64,000 nt of DNA from Pseudoxanthomonas sp. JBR18. Its GTDB lineage: Bacteria; Pseudomonadota; Gammaproteobacteria; Xanthomonadales; Xanthomonadaceae. Below the pieces are notes generated by a model. It was not told the DNA's origin, made no database searches, and was given only the letters and a program-made list of their open reading frames with translations. Made by a program: the position numbers and the translations under genes. Shown piece after piece: positions 43,928-51,066 of the stretch (positions are counted from its first letter, which is position 1; each line of letters opens with the position of its first letter). The stretch covers positions 2,363,001-2,427,000 of the forward strand of contig NZ_CP116339.1 in assembly GCF_028198165.1 (NCBI RefSeq), read 5' to 3'.

Positions 43928-45145
43928 CTACCCCTTGATACACAGCACCTGGCGCAGGGTGTGGACCACTTCCACCAGGTCGGTCTGGGCGGCCATGACC
44001 GCGTCGATGTCCTTGTAGGCAGCCGGTGATTCGTCGATCACCGCCGCGTCCTTGCGGCATTCGACATGCGCGGTGGCCTGGCGATGCTCGGCCAGGGTGA
44101 TGCTGGCGCGCGCCTGGGTCCTGCTCATCACGCGGCCGGCGCCATGGCTGCAGCTGTGAAAGCTCTCGCCATTGCCCAGCCCACGCACGATGTAGCTGCG
44201 CGTGCCCATGCTGCCCGGGATGATGCCCAACTCGCCCGCCTTGGCACTGACCGCGCCCTTACGGGTCACCAGCAGCGCCTGCCCCGCGTGCGTCTCCTTC
44301 TGCACGTAATTGTGGTGGCAGTTCACCGCCAGCTTCTCCAGTTGGAACTTCGGCAGGCGGTGACGCATCTCGGCCAGCACCCGCGCCATCATGGCCTCGC
44401 GGTTCTCGCGGGCGTAGTCCTGCGCCCACGAGACGGCTTCCACGTAGTCGTCGAACAGGGGCTCGCCTTCCATGAAGAAGGCCAGGTCCTTGTCCGGCAC
44501 GTGGTAGCCCAGCACGCGATGTGCGAGCTGCTCACGCGCGCGCTCGATGAAGTACGTGCCGATGAGGTTGCCGGTGCCGCGCGACCCGCTGTGCAGCATG
44601 ACCCACACCGCGCCGGTCTCGTCAAGGCACAGCTCGATGAAGTGGTTGCCGCCCCCCAGCGTGCCCAGTTGGCCGTCCAGCTTGTCGGTGCGGATCTTGC
44701 GGTGCTTGGCCTTGATGGCGTCCAGCCGCTCGACCAACCCCGACTGCGCCACGCGCGTGCCGATGCTGTCGGGCAGCTTGTGATGCTCGCCGCCGCGGCC
44801 GTTGCCGACCGGCACGCTGCGCTCGATGCTGTTGCGCAGCTGGGCCAGGCTGTCGGACAGGTCCTCAGCCCGCAGGGTGGTGCGCACCGCGGCCATGCCG
44901 CAGCCGATGTCCACGCCGACCGCGGCCGGGATGATCGCCCCTTGCGTCGGGATGACCGAGCCCACGGTGGCTCCCTTGCCCAAGTGCACGTCCGGCATCA
45001 CCGCCACCCACGGCTCCACGAAGGGCATGGCCGCGATGTTGCGCAGCTGCGCGTGGGCCTTGTCGTCCAACGGCACGCCGCGCACCCAGCCCTTGATCGG
45101 CGTGGCGCTGCCCTCGGCATGCAGCAATTCGTAATGGATATTCAT
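43928..45145 (-). CDS. rtcB: RNA 3'-phosphate/5'-hydroxyl ligase RtcB
   Basis: 405 residues, close to E. coli RtcB (408). Conserved blocks: MPDVHLGKGATVGSVIPT, VGVDIGCGM (metal ligands), LGGGNHFIE, MLHSGSRGTGN, NCHHNYVQKE, IPGSMGTRSYIVRG and SHGAGRVMSR, whose His takes the GMP. It joins RNA ends left by ribotoxins or tRNA-cleaving enzymes using GTP and Mn2+. It is encoded 67 bases after the slipin gene on the same strand, so both are probably one transcript. The ATG was preferred over a GTG three codons upstream because AAGG lies at a good distance. rtcA and rtcR are not in the window. Confidence 0.97.
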   Translation of the reverse strand: MNIHYELLHAEGSATPIKGWVRGVPLDDKAHAQLRNIAAMPFVEPWVAVMPDVHLGKGATVGSVIPTQGAIIPAAVGVDIGCGMAAVRTTLRAEDLSDSLAQLRNSIERSVPVGNGRGGEHHKLPDSIGTRVAQSGLVERLDAIKAKHRKIRTDKLDGQLGTLGGGNHFIELCLDETGAVWVMLHSGSRGTGNLIGTYFIERAREQLAHRVLGYHVPDKDLAFFMEGEPLFDDYVEAVSWAQDYARENREAMMARVLAEMRHRLPKFQLEKLAVNCHHNYVQKETHAGQALLVTRKGAVSAKAGELGIIPGSMGTRSYIVRGLGNGESFHSCSHGAGRVMSRTQARASITLAEHRQATAHVECRKDAAVIDESPAAYKDIDAVMAAQTDLVEVVHTLRQVLCIKG

Positions 45146-45212
45146 GAGTTTCACCTTGATCCTTGGTTTGAACCCGCGCGCGCCACGTCCATGCGGCGCG
45201 CGCGGGGTGTTG

Positions 45213-46334
45213 CTACTTCAGTGTGACCAGCTGCTTGAGCACGCCATCCAGGCCGCCGAACACGGTCAGGCGCTCGATCTTCTCGGTCACCTTCTCCAGG
45301 GCTTCCAGTTCCTTCAGGCGCATCAGCACCGGGCTCTGCTCCACCAGCTTGGCCGTGTTGAGCAGCGACCGGGTGGCGTTGGCCTCCTCGCGACGACGGA
45401 TGACGTTGGCTTGCGCCTGCTTCTCCGCCTGCACCACCGCGTTGAGGATCTGGCGCATCTCGCCGGGCAGGATCACGTCCTTGATGCCCACGCCCAGGAC
45501 CTCCACGCCGAATGCGTCGAGCTTGCCGCGCACGGCGGCGAAGATCTCCGCATCCAGCCCGGCCTTGTCGCCCAACAGTTCGTCGAGCGACTTGCACGAG
45601 ACCGACTTGCGCAGGCCGTACTGCAGCTCGCGGTACACCTGGTCGGCGTACTTGGCGACCTGGGTGCGCGCAGCGACCGGATCGGTCACACGCACGCTCG
45701 CGGCCAGATTGACGCGCAAGGAGACCTTGTCGCGGGTCAGCAACTCCTGACCCTGCACCTCGACCGCCTGTACGCGCAGGTCGACCAGATCCACGACCAC
45801 GTTCTTCTGGAAGTTCCAGAAGGCCGTGCTGCTCGGCGCCAGCGTGCGTGCCAGCTTGCCGTCGATGAAGACCAGGCCGGCGAACTCCGCCGGCACGTCG
45901 GCCACCACCGCGAGCTTGGACAACACGCCCAGCTGGCGCAGGCGCCGCATGACCTCGACCGGAACTTCCAGGTCGGCGGTCAGTGGCAATGCGCGCACCT
46001 CCACGTTGACCGGCCCACGCCAGTACAGCTTGCGTGTGCCGGGCGGCAGGACGTCTTCCAGCTTGCCGTTCTTCAGCACCAGGCCGACCTCATCGGCGCC
46101 CAGGTTGGCCAGCACGAAGGTCTCGTCCAGGCGCGCGCCCAACGCGGCGATCAGCACCTCGCTGTCCTTGCCGGCGTACTCGGCCGGTACGGTCGGATGC
46201 ACGCGCACCTCGATCTTGTTGAAGGGGTCGAACAGGCGGTACACGCCGGCGCCGAGCGCCCGCTGGAATTGACGATTGGCAAACACCAGGCCGCGCTCGC
46301 CGTCACCGATCACGACCCGCTTGGTCCAGAACAT
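45213..46334 (-). CDS. Soluble slipin (SPFH/band 7 protein) linked to rtcB
   Basis: 373 residues. The SPFH domain occupies about 177-300 (VVVDLVDLRVQAVEVQGQELLTRDKVSLRVNLAASVRVTDPVAA, DAFGVEVLGVGIKDVILPGEMR). A helical C-terminus follows (AEKQAQANVIRRREEANATRSLLNTAKL), likely for oligomerisation. Unlike typical slipins there is no N-terminal membrane hairpin. Instead three similar modules precede it, at about residues 13-36 (ERGLVFANRQFQRALGAG), 82-107 (EVGLVLKNGKLEDVLPPG) and 150-175 (FAGLVFIDGKLARTLAPS). Slipin-RtcB gene pairs occur in other bacteria, so a scaffold role in RNA repair is likely. AAGGAGA precedes the ATG; a 390-base leader runs back to the tRNA-like elements. Confidence 0.88.
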   Translation of the reverse strand: MFWTKRVVIGDGERGLVFANRQFQRALGAGVYRLFDPFNKIEVRVHPTVPAEYAGKDSEVLIAALGARLDETFVLANLGADEVGLVLKNGKLEDVLPPGTRKLYWRGPVNVEVRALPLTADLEVPVEVMRRLRQLGVLSKLAVVADVPAEFAGLVFIDGKLARTLAPSSTAFWNFQKNVVVDLVDLRVQAVEVQGQELLTRDKVSLRVNLAASVRVTDPVAARTQVAKYADQVYRELQYGLRKSVSCKSLDELLGDKAGLDAEIFAAVRGKLDAFGVEVLGVGIKDVILPGEMRQILNAVVQAEKQAQANVIRRREEANATRSLLNTAKLVEQSPVLMRLKELEALEKVTEKIERLTVFGGLDGVLKQLVTLK

Positions 46335-46724
46335 GGCACTTTCTCCTTGTGGTCTGGTGTCGTCGATCTCTGCTGATGGTCCGCACGCCGGATCGACGAA
46401 GACCTGCGGACCTCGCCTGCGACACCGCGCCGCAGGCAGAAGGAAGAAGGTGGAAACACCGCTGCACGTCGATCGCACGGAGCGTGGTGCGCGCGATGGG
46501 TCGGGGCGGGCGGATCGGGTCGCCGGGCACCGCGGTGGGCTGCGAATGCCTGCGTTTCCGCTTCCGTCGCCGCGAGCCACGCGGGCATCGGCCCGGTGTG
46601 ACCGCCGCTGCGCTGCGCCTGTCGCCCGGCATTCCGTCGCCGAGGCGACCCCGCTTGCGCACGGGGTGTTTCCTGGTGGGCTTGCGCCCGGTGTCATGAC
46701 GTGACAGGTCATGTGCCCTTTCGG

Positions 46725-46797
46725 GCGTGGAGCGGGATTCGAACCCGCGACCGACGGATTAATCGTCCGTTGCTCTACCCAACTGAGCTATCCAGTG
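46725..46797 (-). ncRNA. Degenerate tRNA-like element A (tRNA-Asn-like)
   Basis: On the minus strand the D arm (GCTC...GAGC with AGTTGGGTA), anticodon arm (ACGGA-CGATTAA-TCCGT), five-base variable loop CGGTC and T arm (GCGGG-TTCGAAT-CCCGC) are all intact. The body looks like tRNA-Asn, but the anticodon loop has G instead of the universal U33 and would read ATT. Only four acceptor pairs form (TGGA with TCCA); the outer three positions mismatch and no CCA is encoded. A GCCC-GAAA-GGGC hairpin follows at once (46714-46725). It cannot be a normal elongator tRNA. It lies in the leader direction of the slipin-rtcB unit. Confidence 0.75.
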
Positions 46798-46866
46798 GTG
46801 GGCGTCCAGGACTCGAACCTGACCCTCCGGTGTGTTCCGGCGCTCTCTCCAGGTGAGCTACCGCCC
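46796..46866 (-). ncRNA. Degenerate tRNA-like element B with encoded CCA
   Basis: On the minus strand the acceptor pairs GGGCG with CGCCC (plus a G-A mismatch) and ends ACCA. The D arm is GCTC-ACCTGGAGA-GAGC and the T arm TCAGG-TTCGAGT-CCTGG. The anticodon arm is reduced to CCGG-AACACA-CCGG, four pairs with a six-base loop, so no standard anticodon is presented. The acceptor has six instead of seven positions. Its terminal CCA overlaps the first positions of element A, so the two are joined without a spacer. No amino-acid identity can be assigned. Confidence 0.7.
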
Positions 46867-46927
46867 GCGTCGTGTCCGTCCTGCTGTGCATCTCCGGCAT
46901 ACGCCACGGCAGCGCCGCGCGCACCGG

Positions 46928-47001
46928 GTGGGGACTCAACCCACGCCGCTGGAAATGCCAGGCAAAACGAACCCGATTACCTGCGTTGCTGCGCAGATAA
47001 T
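46928..47001 (-). other. T-arm-like hairpin and a second hairpin upstream of the tRNA-like pair
   Basis: GTGGG-TTGAGTC-CCCAC (46944-46928 on the minus strand) has the size of a T arm: five pairs and a seven-base loop close to TTCGAAT. No convincing D or anticodon arm goes with it. Further upstream lies a nearly perfect 10-bp hairpin, ATTACCTGCG-TTGCTG-CGCAGATAAT (46976-47001, one mismatch). Together they suggest a third, more decayed tRNA-like element or a structured leader. Confidence 0.4.
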
Positions 47002-47011
47002 GCTGTCCCTC

Positions 47012-47034
47012 GGAGTTAATCCGATGGAGTTAAT
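47012..47034. repeat. Direct repeat GGAGTTAAT, two copies
   Basis: GGAGTTAAT occurs at 47012-47020 and 47026-47034, a 14-base period, in a GC-rich surrounding. It lies upstream of the tRNA-like elements and could be a regulator site. No promoter was recognised with confidence here. The stretch from 47035 to 47147 shows nothing else I can name. Confidence 0.35.
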
Positions 47035-47147
47035 GGTGATCCACGTTGCGCCGCCCGCATCGGGGCATCGGGACGCGGCGCACATGCGCCGGTTGCAGCC
47101 GCGCCCCTGCATCAGGCGCGCGGATGCACGCCCGGATGCCCCGGGGC

Positions 47148-47174
47148 GGAACCTGTCGGGTTCCAACGTTGGAA
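47148..47174. promoter_or_regulatory. Overlapping hairpin and perfect 14-bp palindrome
   Basis: GGAACC-TGTCG-GGTTCC (47148-47164) overlaps the perfect palindrome TTCCAACGTTGGAA (47161-47174). The two are mutually exclusive as RNA folds, and the palindrome is a typical shape for a dimeric repressor site. It sits about 300 bases upstream of tRNA-like element B, in the direction from which the slipin-rtcB transcript would come. Confidence 0.45.
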
Positions 47175-47225
47175 GGGGGTGGGGTGAAGCAGGGTATACA
47201 GCCCCGGATCCTTTGCAGACGCATT

Positions 47226-47254
47226 AAAAAAGCCCCCGGCGTGAATCCGAGGGC
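47226..47254 (-). terminator. Rho-independent terminator, attenuator-like
   Basis: On the minus strand: GCCCTCGG (47254-47247), loop ATTCACG, CCGGGGGC (47239-47232), then six T (47231-47226). The 5' half (CCTCGG) can pair instead with CCGAGG at 47270-47265. That pairing sits directly after a perfect 10-bp hairpin, GGAAGATCGG-TCACT-CCGATCTTCC (47293-47269). The arrangement allows a terminator/antiterminator choice. Confidence 0.75.
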
Positions 47255-47461
47255 GTCTGCGTTGCCTCGGAAGATCGGAGTGACCGATCTTCCGTCAGGA
47301 GGATCCGGTCAGGTCAGTGGGCCATTGCCCGCAGGTTGCGACGGTCGCGCAGGCCATCGGTCGCGCTGCCGTGGCAGGGCCACAGGGCGTTTGGCTTGGC
47401 TTGGATGAAGGAGGGCTTCATGGCGGTCGTCGAAACAGAATGGGTCGCCGGTCGGCGAGGT
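47226..47461 (-). ncRNA. Candidate small RNA or leader transcript with a 35-codon open frame
   Basis: A promoter-like pair (see 47468-47496) would start a transcript near 47461 that ends at the terminator at 47226, about 235 bases. It contains one short open frame, 47421 to 47314, coding MKPSFIQAKPNALWPCHGSA and 15 more residues, without a good ribosome binding site. It could be a small RNA, a small-protein gene, or a regulated leader for the tRNA-like/slipin/rtcB unit if readthrough occurs. No known RNA family was recognised. Confidence 0.45.
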
Positions 47462-47467
47462 GCGGGA

Positions 47468-47496
47468 AAGATAATGGGAGAAAATAAAAAGTGCAA
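47468..47496 (-). promoter_or_regulatory. Sigma70-like promoter of the small transcript
   Basis: On the minus strand TTGCAC (47496-47491) and TATCTT (47473-47468) are separated by 17 bases in an A/T-rich patch. The -35 lies within the near-palindrome AAGTGC-AA-GCACTT (47489-47502). Just upstream is TCGAAA-ATAA-TTTCGA (47505-47520). Both could bind a regulator. Confidence 0.5.
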
Positions 47497-47677
47497 GCAC
47501 TTAATCGAAAATAATTTCGATGCGCGCGCCATCCGGAGAAGCGGTCGGGGCTGGTCGCCTGGTGGACGCGCGCGGCGGCCGCGCTCGTCAGCGGGTCACA
47601 CGGCGATGGCGGCCCACCCGTGTGCGCCTGAAGCCCCGTGTCCCGCGCTGTAGAATTTTGCGCCCTGCTGTTGCCTG

Positions 47678-48730
47678 GTGAGTGCCTTGGCCTCCAACGA
47701 CCTTCCCCTCGATGCCCTGGCCTACGCGCTGCAAACCGCGGCGTTTGCCACCGCAGTGACGCAGGCGCTGTTCCTGCGGGCCCGGCCGGGCCCGGCCCTG
47801 CGCGAGGTGCGCGGCATGCAACTGCGATGCACCCAAAGCTTCCGGCCGGCGTTCGACGCGCTGCAGCGCGAAGGGCTGACCGTCGCGGCGGATGCCTCCG
47901 CGCTGGCGTCCGCGCCGCTGGTGCTGCTGCTGCCGCCGCGGCAGAAGGACGAAGCCCGGGCACTGCTGGCGCAGGCGGTCTCGCTGTGCGCGGCCGGTGG
48001 GCGCGTGGTGGCCAGCGTGGCCAATGACGAGGGTGCCAAGTCGCTGGAAAAGGATCTGGCGCGGCTCACCGGGCTGGGCGGTTCGTTGACCAAGCACCAT
48101 TGCCGTGTGTTCTGGAGCCCGCCGCTGGACGGGGCGCATGACGCGGCGCTGCTGGCGCAGTGGAAGGAATTGGACCGGGTACGTTCGATCCTGGGCGGAC
48201 GCTTTCGCAGCCGACCGGGCGTGTTTGCCTGGGACCGCGTCGATCCGGCCTCGCAACTGCTGGTCGATGCCCTGCCGGCGACCCTGCGTGGCACGGCGGC
48301 CGACCTGGGGGCCGGCTGGGGTTTCCTGGCCGATGCACTGCTCACGCGCTGCGCCGGCATCACCGCGCTGGATCTGTTCGAAGCCGAAAAGCGCGCCCTC
48401 GACCTGGCCGAGGACAACCTCGCCCCACACGCCGCGCGCCTGCCGCTGGGCGTCCACTGGCATGACGTGGCCAGCGGCCTGCCGAAGCAGTACGACGTGA
48501 TCGTCAGCAACCCGCCGTTCCATGCGCTCGGGCGCGGCGAGCGGCCGGACATCGGTCGGCGCTTCATCGAGGTGGCCGCCGCTTCGCTCAGGCGCCACGG
48601 CCAGCTGTGGCTGGTGGCCAACCGCCATCTGCCCTACGAAGCGGCGCTGGAGTCGCGGTTCGAGCAGGTGCGCGTGGCGGCGGAGGGCGCGGGCTTCAAG
48701 GTGATCGCCGCGACCGGGGCGCGCGCATGA
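47678..48730 (+). CDS. Class I SAM methyltransferase, RsmC-like (16S rRNA G1207)
   Basis: 350 residues with the two-domain layout of RsmC/RlmG. The N-terminal half is a degenerate methyltransferase fold (APLVLLLPPRQKDEARALL...). The C-terminal half is active: AADLGAGWGFLADALL is the SAM-binding motif, LDLFEAEKRAL follows, and VSNPPFHALGRGERPDIGRRFIEVAAASLRRHGQLWLVANRHLPYE holds the NPPF catalytic motif of N2-guanine methyltransferases. The start is a GTG, with TAGAAT at 47651-47656 as a possible -10. Its stop overlaps the pseudouridine synthase ATG (ATGA). Confidence 0.88.
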   Translation: MSALASNDLPLDALAYALQTAAFATAVTQALFLRARPGPALREVRGMQLRCTQSFRPAFDALQREGLTVAADASALASAPLVLLLPPRQKDEARALLAQAVSLCAAGGRVVASVANDEGAKSLEKDLARLTGLGGSLTKHHCRVFWSPPLDGAHDAALLAQWKELDRVRSILGGRFRSRPGVFAWDRVDPASQLLVDALPATLRGTAADLGAGWGFLADALLTRCAGITALDLFEAEKRALDLAEDNLAPHAARLPLGVHWHDVASGLPKQYDVIVSNPPFHALGRGERPDIGRRFIEVAAASLRRHGQLWLVANRHLPYEAALESRFEQVRVAAEGAGFKVIAATGARA

Positions 48731-49437
48731 AGATCGTGCGTCACATCGCCAACCTGGGCTATGGCAGCCGCAAGCAGGTGCAGGCGCTGTTCCGCGAGGG
48801 GCGTGTCACCGACGCGGACGGCGAGGTGCTTTACACCGACGATCCCGTCGACCATGACGCCATCCGAATCGATGGCGAGCCGCTGGATCCGGCCCCCGGG
48901 TTGTGCGTGCTGCTGCACAAGCCGGTCGGCTACACCTGTTCGACCAAGGACACGGGGCGGCTGGTCTACGACCTGCTGCCCGCGCGCTGGCGTCTGCGTG
49001 ATCCGGTGCTGTCCACCGTGGGCCGGCTGGACCGTGACACCAGCGGCCTGCTGCTGCTCACCGATGACGGTGGCCTGCTGCACCGGATCATTTCGCCCAA
49101 GGCGCAGTTGCCCAAGGTGTACGAGGCCACGCTGGCCCAGGACCTGCGCGGCGACGAGGCAGCGACGTTCGCCAGCGGCGCGCTGCTGCTGGAATCGGAG
49201 ACCAAGCCGCTGCTGCCGGCCGAACTGGAATCGCTGGGCCCACGCCAGGCGCGCTTGACCCTGCACGAGGGCCGCTACCACCAGGTGCGGCGGATGTTCG
49301 CCGCGGTGGGCAATCACGTGGAGGCGCTGCATCGCAGCCAAGTGGGCGGGCTGGGCCTGGGCGACCTGGCGCCGGGTCAGTGGCGGGCGCTGGATGCCGG
49401 CGACCTGCAGACCCTGTTCGCGGGGCGCGGCGCATGA
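48727..49437 (+). CDS. rRNA pseudouridine synthase, RsuA/RluF family
   Basis: 236 residues. An N-terminal S4 domain (MKIVRHIANLGYGSRKQVQALFREGRVTDADGE, about 1-60) is followed by the catalytic domain with the hallmark GRLDRDTSGLLLLTDDG, whose second Asp attacks the uridine. KVYEATL and EGRYHQVRRMFAAVGNHVEALHRSQVGGL are further family blocks. It modifies one uridine in 16S or 23S rRNA. It overlaps the RsmC-like gene upstream and the HAD gene downstream by four bases each, forming a tightly coupled operon. Confidence 0.93.
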   Translation: MKIVRHIANLGYGSRKQVQALFREGRVTDADGEVLYTDDPVDHDAIRIDGEPLDPAPGLCVLLHKPVGYTCSTKDTGRLVYDLLPARWRLRDPVLSTVGRLDRDTSGLLLLTDDGGLLHRIISPKAQLPKVYEATLAQDLRGDEAATFASGALLLESETKPLLPAELESLGPRQARLTLHEGRYHQVRRMFAAVGNHVEALHRSQVGGLGLGDLAPGQWRALDAGDLQTLFAGRGA

Positions 49438-50129
49438 GCCAGGTTGCGGCGCTGCACTTCCTGCCCGAGGCGGTGATCTTCGACATGGACGGGCTGATGC
49501 TCGATACCGAGCGCGCCTCGCTGCAGTGCTGGCAGCAGGCGGCGGCCGAGGCCGGGCTGCGGATCGAGGAGGCCTTCTGGCTGCGCATGGTCGGTCACAG
49601 CGGCCCGGCCTGCCGCGCGATCCTGCGTGAACGGCTCGAGGATGCGCAGATCGACCGCCTGCTGGAGCGCTGCTACGCGCTCTACCACGCGGTGGTCGAG
49701 GCCGGCGTGCCGCTGCGCCCGGGCATCCACGAGCTGCTGCAACTGCTCGCCGCGCACGGGGTGCCTTGCGGGGTGGCCACCTCCACCCAGCGTCCGCTGG
49801 CGCCGAAGAAGCTGGAGGCCGCCGGGCTGCTGCCGTATTTCCGTGCGGTCACCGCCGGCAACGACGTGGCCCACCCCAAGCCCGCCCCTGACATCTACCT
49901 GCTGGCCGCCCAGCGCCTGCAGGCCGATCCGGCGCGCTGCCTGGCCCTGGAGGATTCGCCGGCCGGGGTGACCGCCGCGCTGGCCGCGGGCCTGATCGTC
50001 ATCCAGGTACCGGACCTGGTGGTGCCCGATGCGGCGCTGCGCGCGCGCGGCCACCGCATCGTGGCCTCGCTGCACGACGCGCGCGGCTTGCTGGAGGCCC
50101 ACCTGCCAGCGCCCCGGCGCGACGCTTAA
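49434..50129 (+). CDS. HAD-superfamily phosphatase (beta-phosphoglucomutase-like)
   Basis: 231 residues. Motif I is VIFDMDGLMLDTE, with the nucleophile and acid/base aspartates. Motif II is VATSTQRPLAPKKLEAAG, motif III is HPKPAPDIYLLAAQRL with the Lys, and motif IV is LALEDSPAGVTAALAAG. A helical cap domain lies between motifs I and II. The target is a sugar phosphate or similar small phosphate ester. The gene is third in the rsmC-like operon with an ATGA overlap. Confidence 0.93.
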   Translation: MSQVAALHFLPEAVIFDMDGLMLDTERASLQCWQQAAAEAGLRIEEAFWLRMVGHSGPACRAILRERLEDAQIDRLLERCYALYHAVVEAGVPLRPGIHELLQLLAAHGVPCGVATSTQRPLAPKKLEAAGLLPYFRAVTAGNDVAHPKPAPDIYLLAAQRLQADPARCLALEDSPAGVTAALAAGLIVIQVPDLVVPDAALRARGHRIVASLHDARGLLEAHLPAPRRDA

Positions 50130-50205
50130 AACCGCGGTGAATGCAAGGGCGACGCGGGCGTCCGGGCTGCCTACAATGCCGCCCCCTCGCACGCCCGGCA
50201 GTTGC

Positions 50206-51039
50206 ATGAACATCGTCGTCAGAGAAGACCTCAAGGCCTACATCGATCCATTGACCCCCGACGAGCACGCGGCGCTGGAGCGCAGCCTGTTGGAAGAGGG
50301 CTGCCGCGATGCCCTGGTGCTGTGGGGGGACATCCTGGTCGATGGCCACAACCGCTACGGGATCTGTCAGAAGCACGGCGTGCCGTTCAATACCGTGCAG
50401 AACACGCGCTTCACCTCGATCGAGGACGTCCACCTGTGGATGATCGACCAGCACCTGGGCCGGCGCAGCGTGTCCGACTTCCAGCGCGGCGTGCTGGCGC
50501 TGCGTCGGCGCGACATCCTGCTCGAGCGCACGCGCCAGGTGCCGGCCGAGGCGCCCGCGGCCGAAGCCGCCGATGACGGCAACCCGCCCTGGGATACCTC
50601 GGCGCCGTCCACCACACCGGTGGCTTCGGCCGCGCTGCCCACCCGCGAGGAGCTGGCCAAGGCCGCCAAGCTCAGCAACAGCCAGGTCGCGGCGATCGAG
50701 AAGATCCAGAAGCAGGCCGCGCCGGAAGTCATCGCCGCCGTGCGTGCCGGCGAACTGTCGATCAACACCGCCGCGGTGGTCGCCACGCTGCCGGCCGAGG
50801 AGCAGCAGGCCGCCGCGCAGGGCGGGGTGGCCGAGCTGAAGGAAGCCGCCAAGCGCGTGCGCGAATCCAAGCGCCGGGCCAAGCCCGAGCGTGCTGCCGA
50901 GACCTCAGCCGAAGCGGCCACCCCGGCCGAGGAAAGCCTGCCGCAGCTGCGCCTGCGCCTGGACCAGCTGCAGCAGGAAGTGACCCGCCTGAAGGCGCGC
51001 ATCGCCGAGATGGAAGCGGCAGAAAAGCCGGCCTGGTAA
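50206..51039 (+). CDS. ParB-like nuclease-domain protein with coiled-coil tail
   Basis: 277 residues. The N-terminal ParB/Srx-like fold is seen as NIVVREDLKAYIDPLTPDEHAALERSLLEEGCRDALVLWGDILVDGHNRYGICQKHGVPF. The DGHNR motif is the nucleotide-binding site of this fold. A helix-rich middle follows (SNSQVAAIEKIQKQAAPEVIAAVRAGELSINTAA), which looks like a DNA-binding adaptor. The C-terminus is an acidic coiled coil (LRLDQLQQEVTRLKARIAEMEAAE). No parA lies beside it, so it is a stand-alone relative rather than the chromosome partition protein. The start is the ATG just before the conserved strand. Confidence 0.82.
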   Translation: MNIVVREDLKAYIDPLTPDEHAALERSLLEEGCRDALVLWGDILVDGHNRYGICQKHGVPFNTVQNTRFTSIEDVHLWMIDQHLGRRSVSDFQRGVLALRRRDILLERTRQVPAEAPAAEAADDGNPPWDTSAPSTTPVASAALPTREELAKAAKLSNSQVAAIEKIQKQAAPEVIAAVRAGELSINTAAVVATLPAEEQQAAAQGGVAELKEAAKRVRESKRRAKPERAAETSAEAATPAEESLPQLRLRLDQLQQEVTRLKARIAEMEAAEKPAW

Positions 51040-51066
51040 GCCGGTGCGCCGGACGACGGCCGGCGA

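Noticed and set aside
46335..46724. A 126-codon N-terminal extension of the slipin
   Set aside because: It is Arg/Ser/Pro-rich, reaches into tRNA-like element flanks, and a strong AAGGAGA lies before the ATG at 46334.
46725..46797. Element A as a functional tRNA-Asn gene
   Set aside because: The acceptor has only four pairs, there is no CCA and U33 is missing, so charging and decoding are not expected.
46871..47222. RNase P RNA, 4.5S RNA or tmRNA in the gene-free stretch
   Set aside because: None of their conserved core sequences could be found on either strand.
46711..47227. Short plus-strand open frames across the tRNA-like region
   Set aside because: They start inside tRNA-like structures, lack ribosome binding sites and have no domain; the conserved structure is on the other strand.
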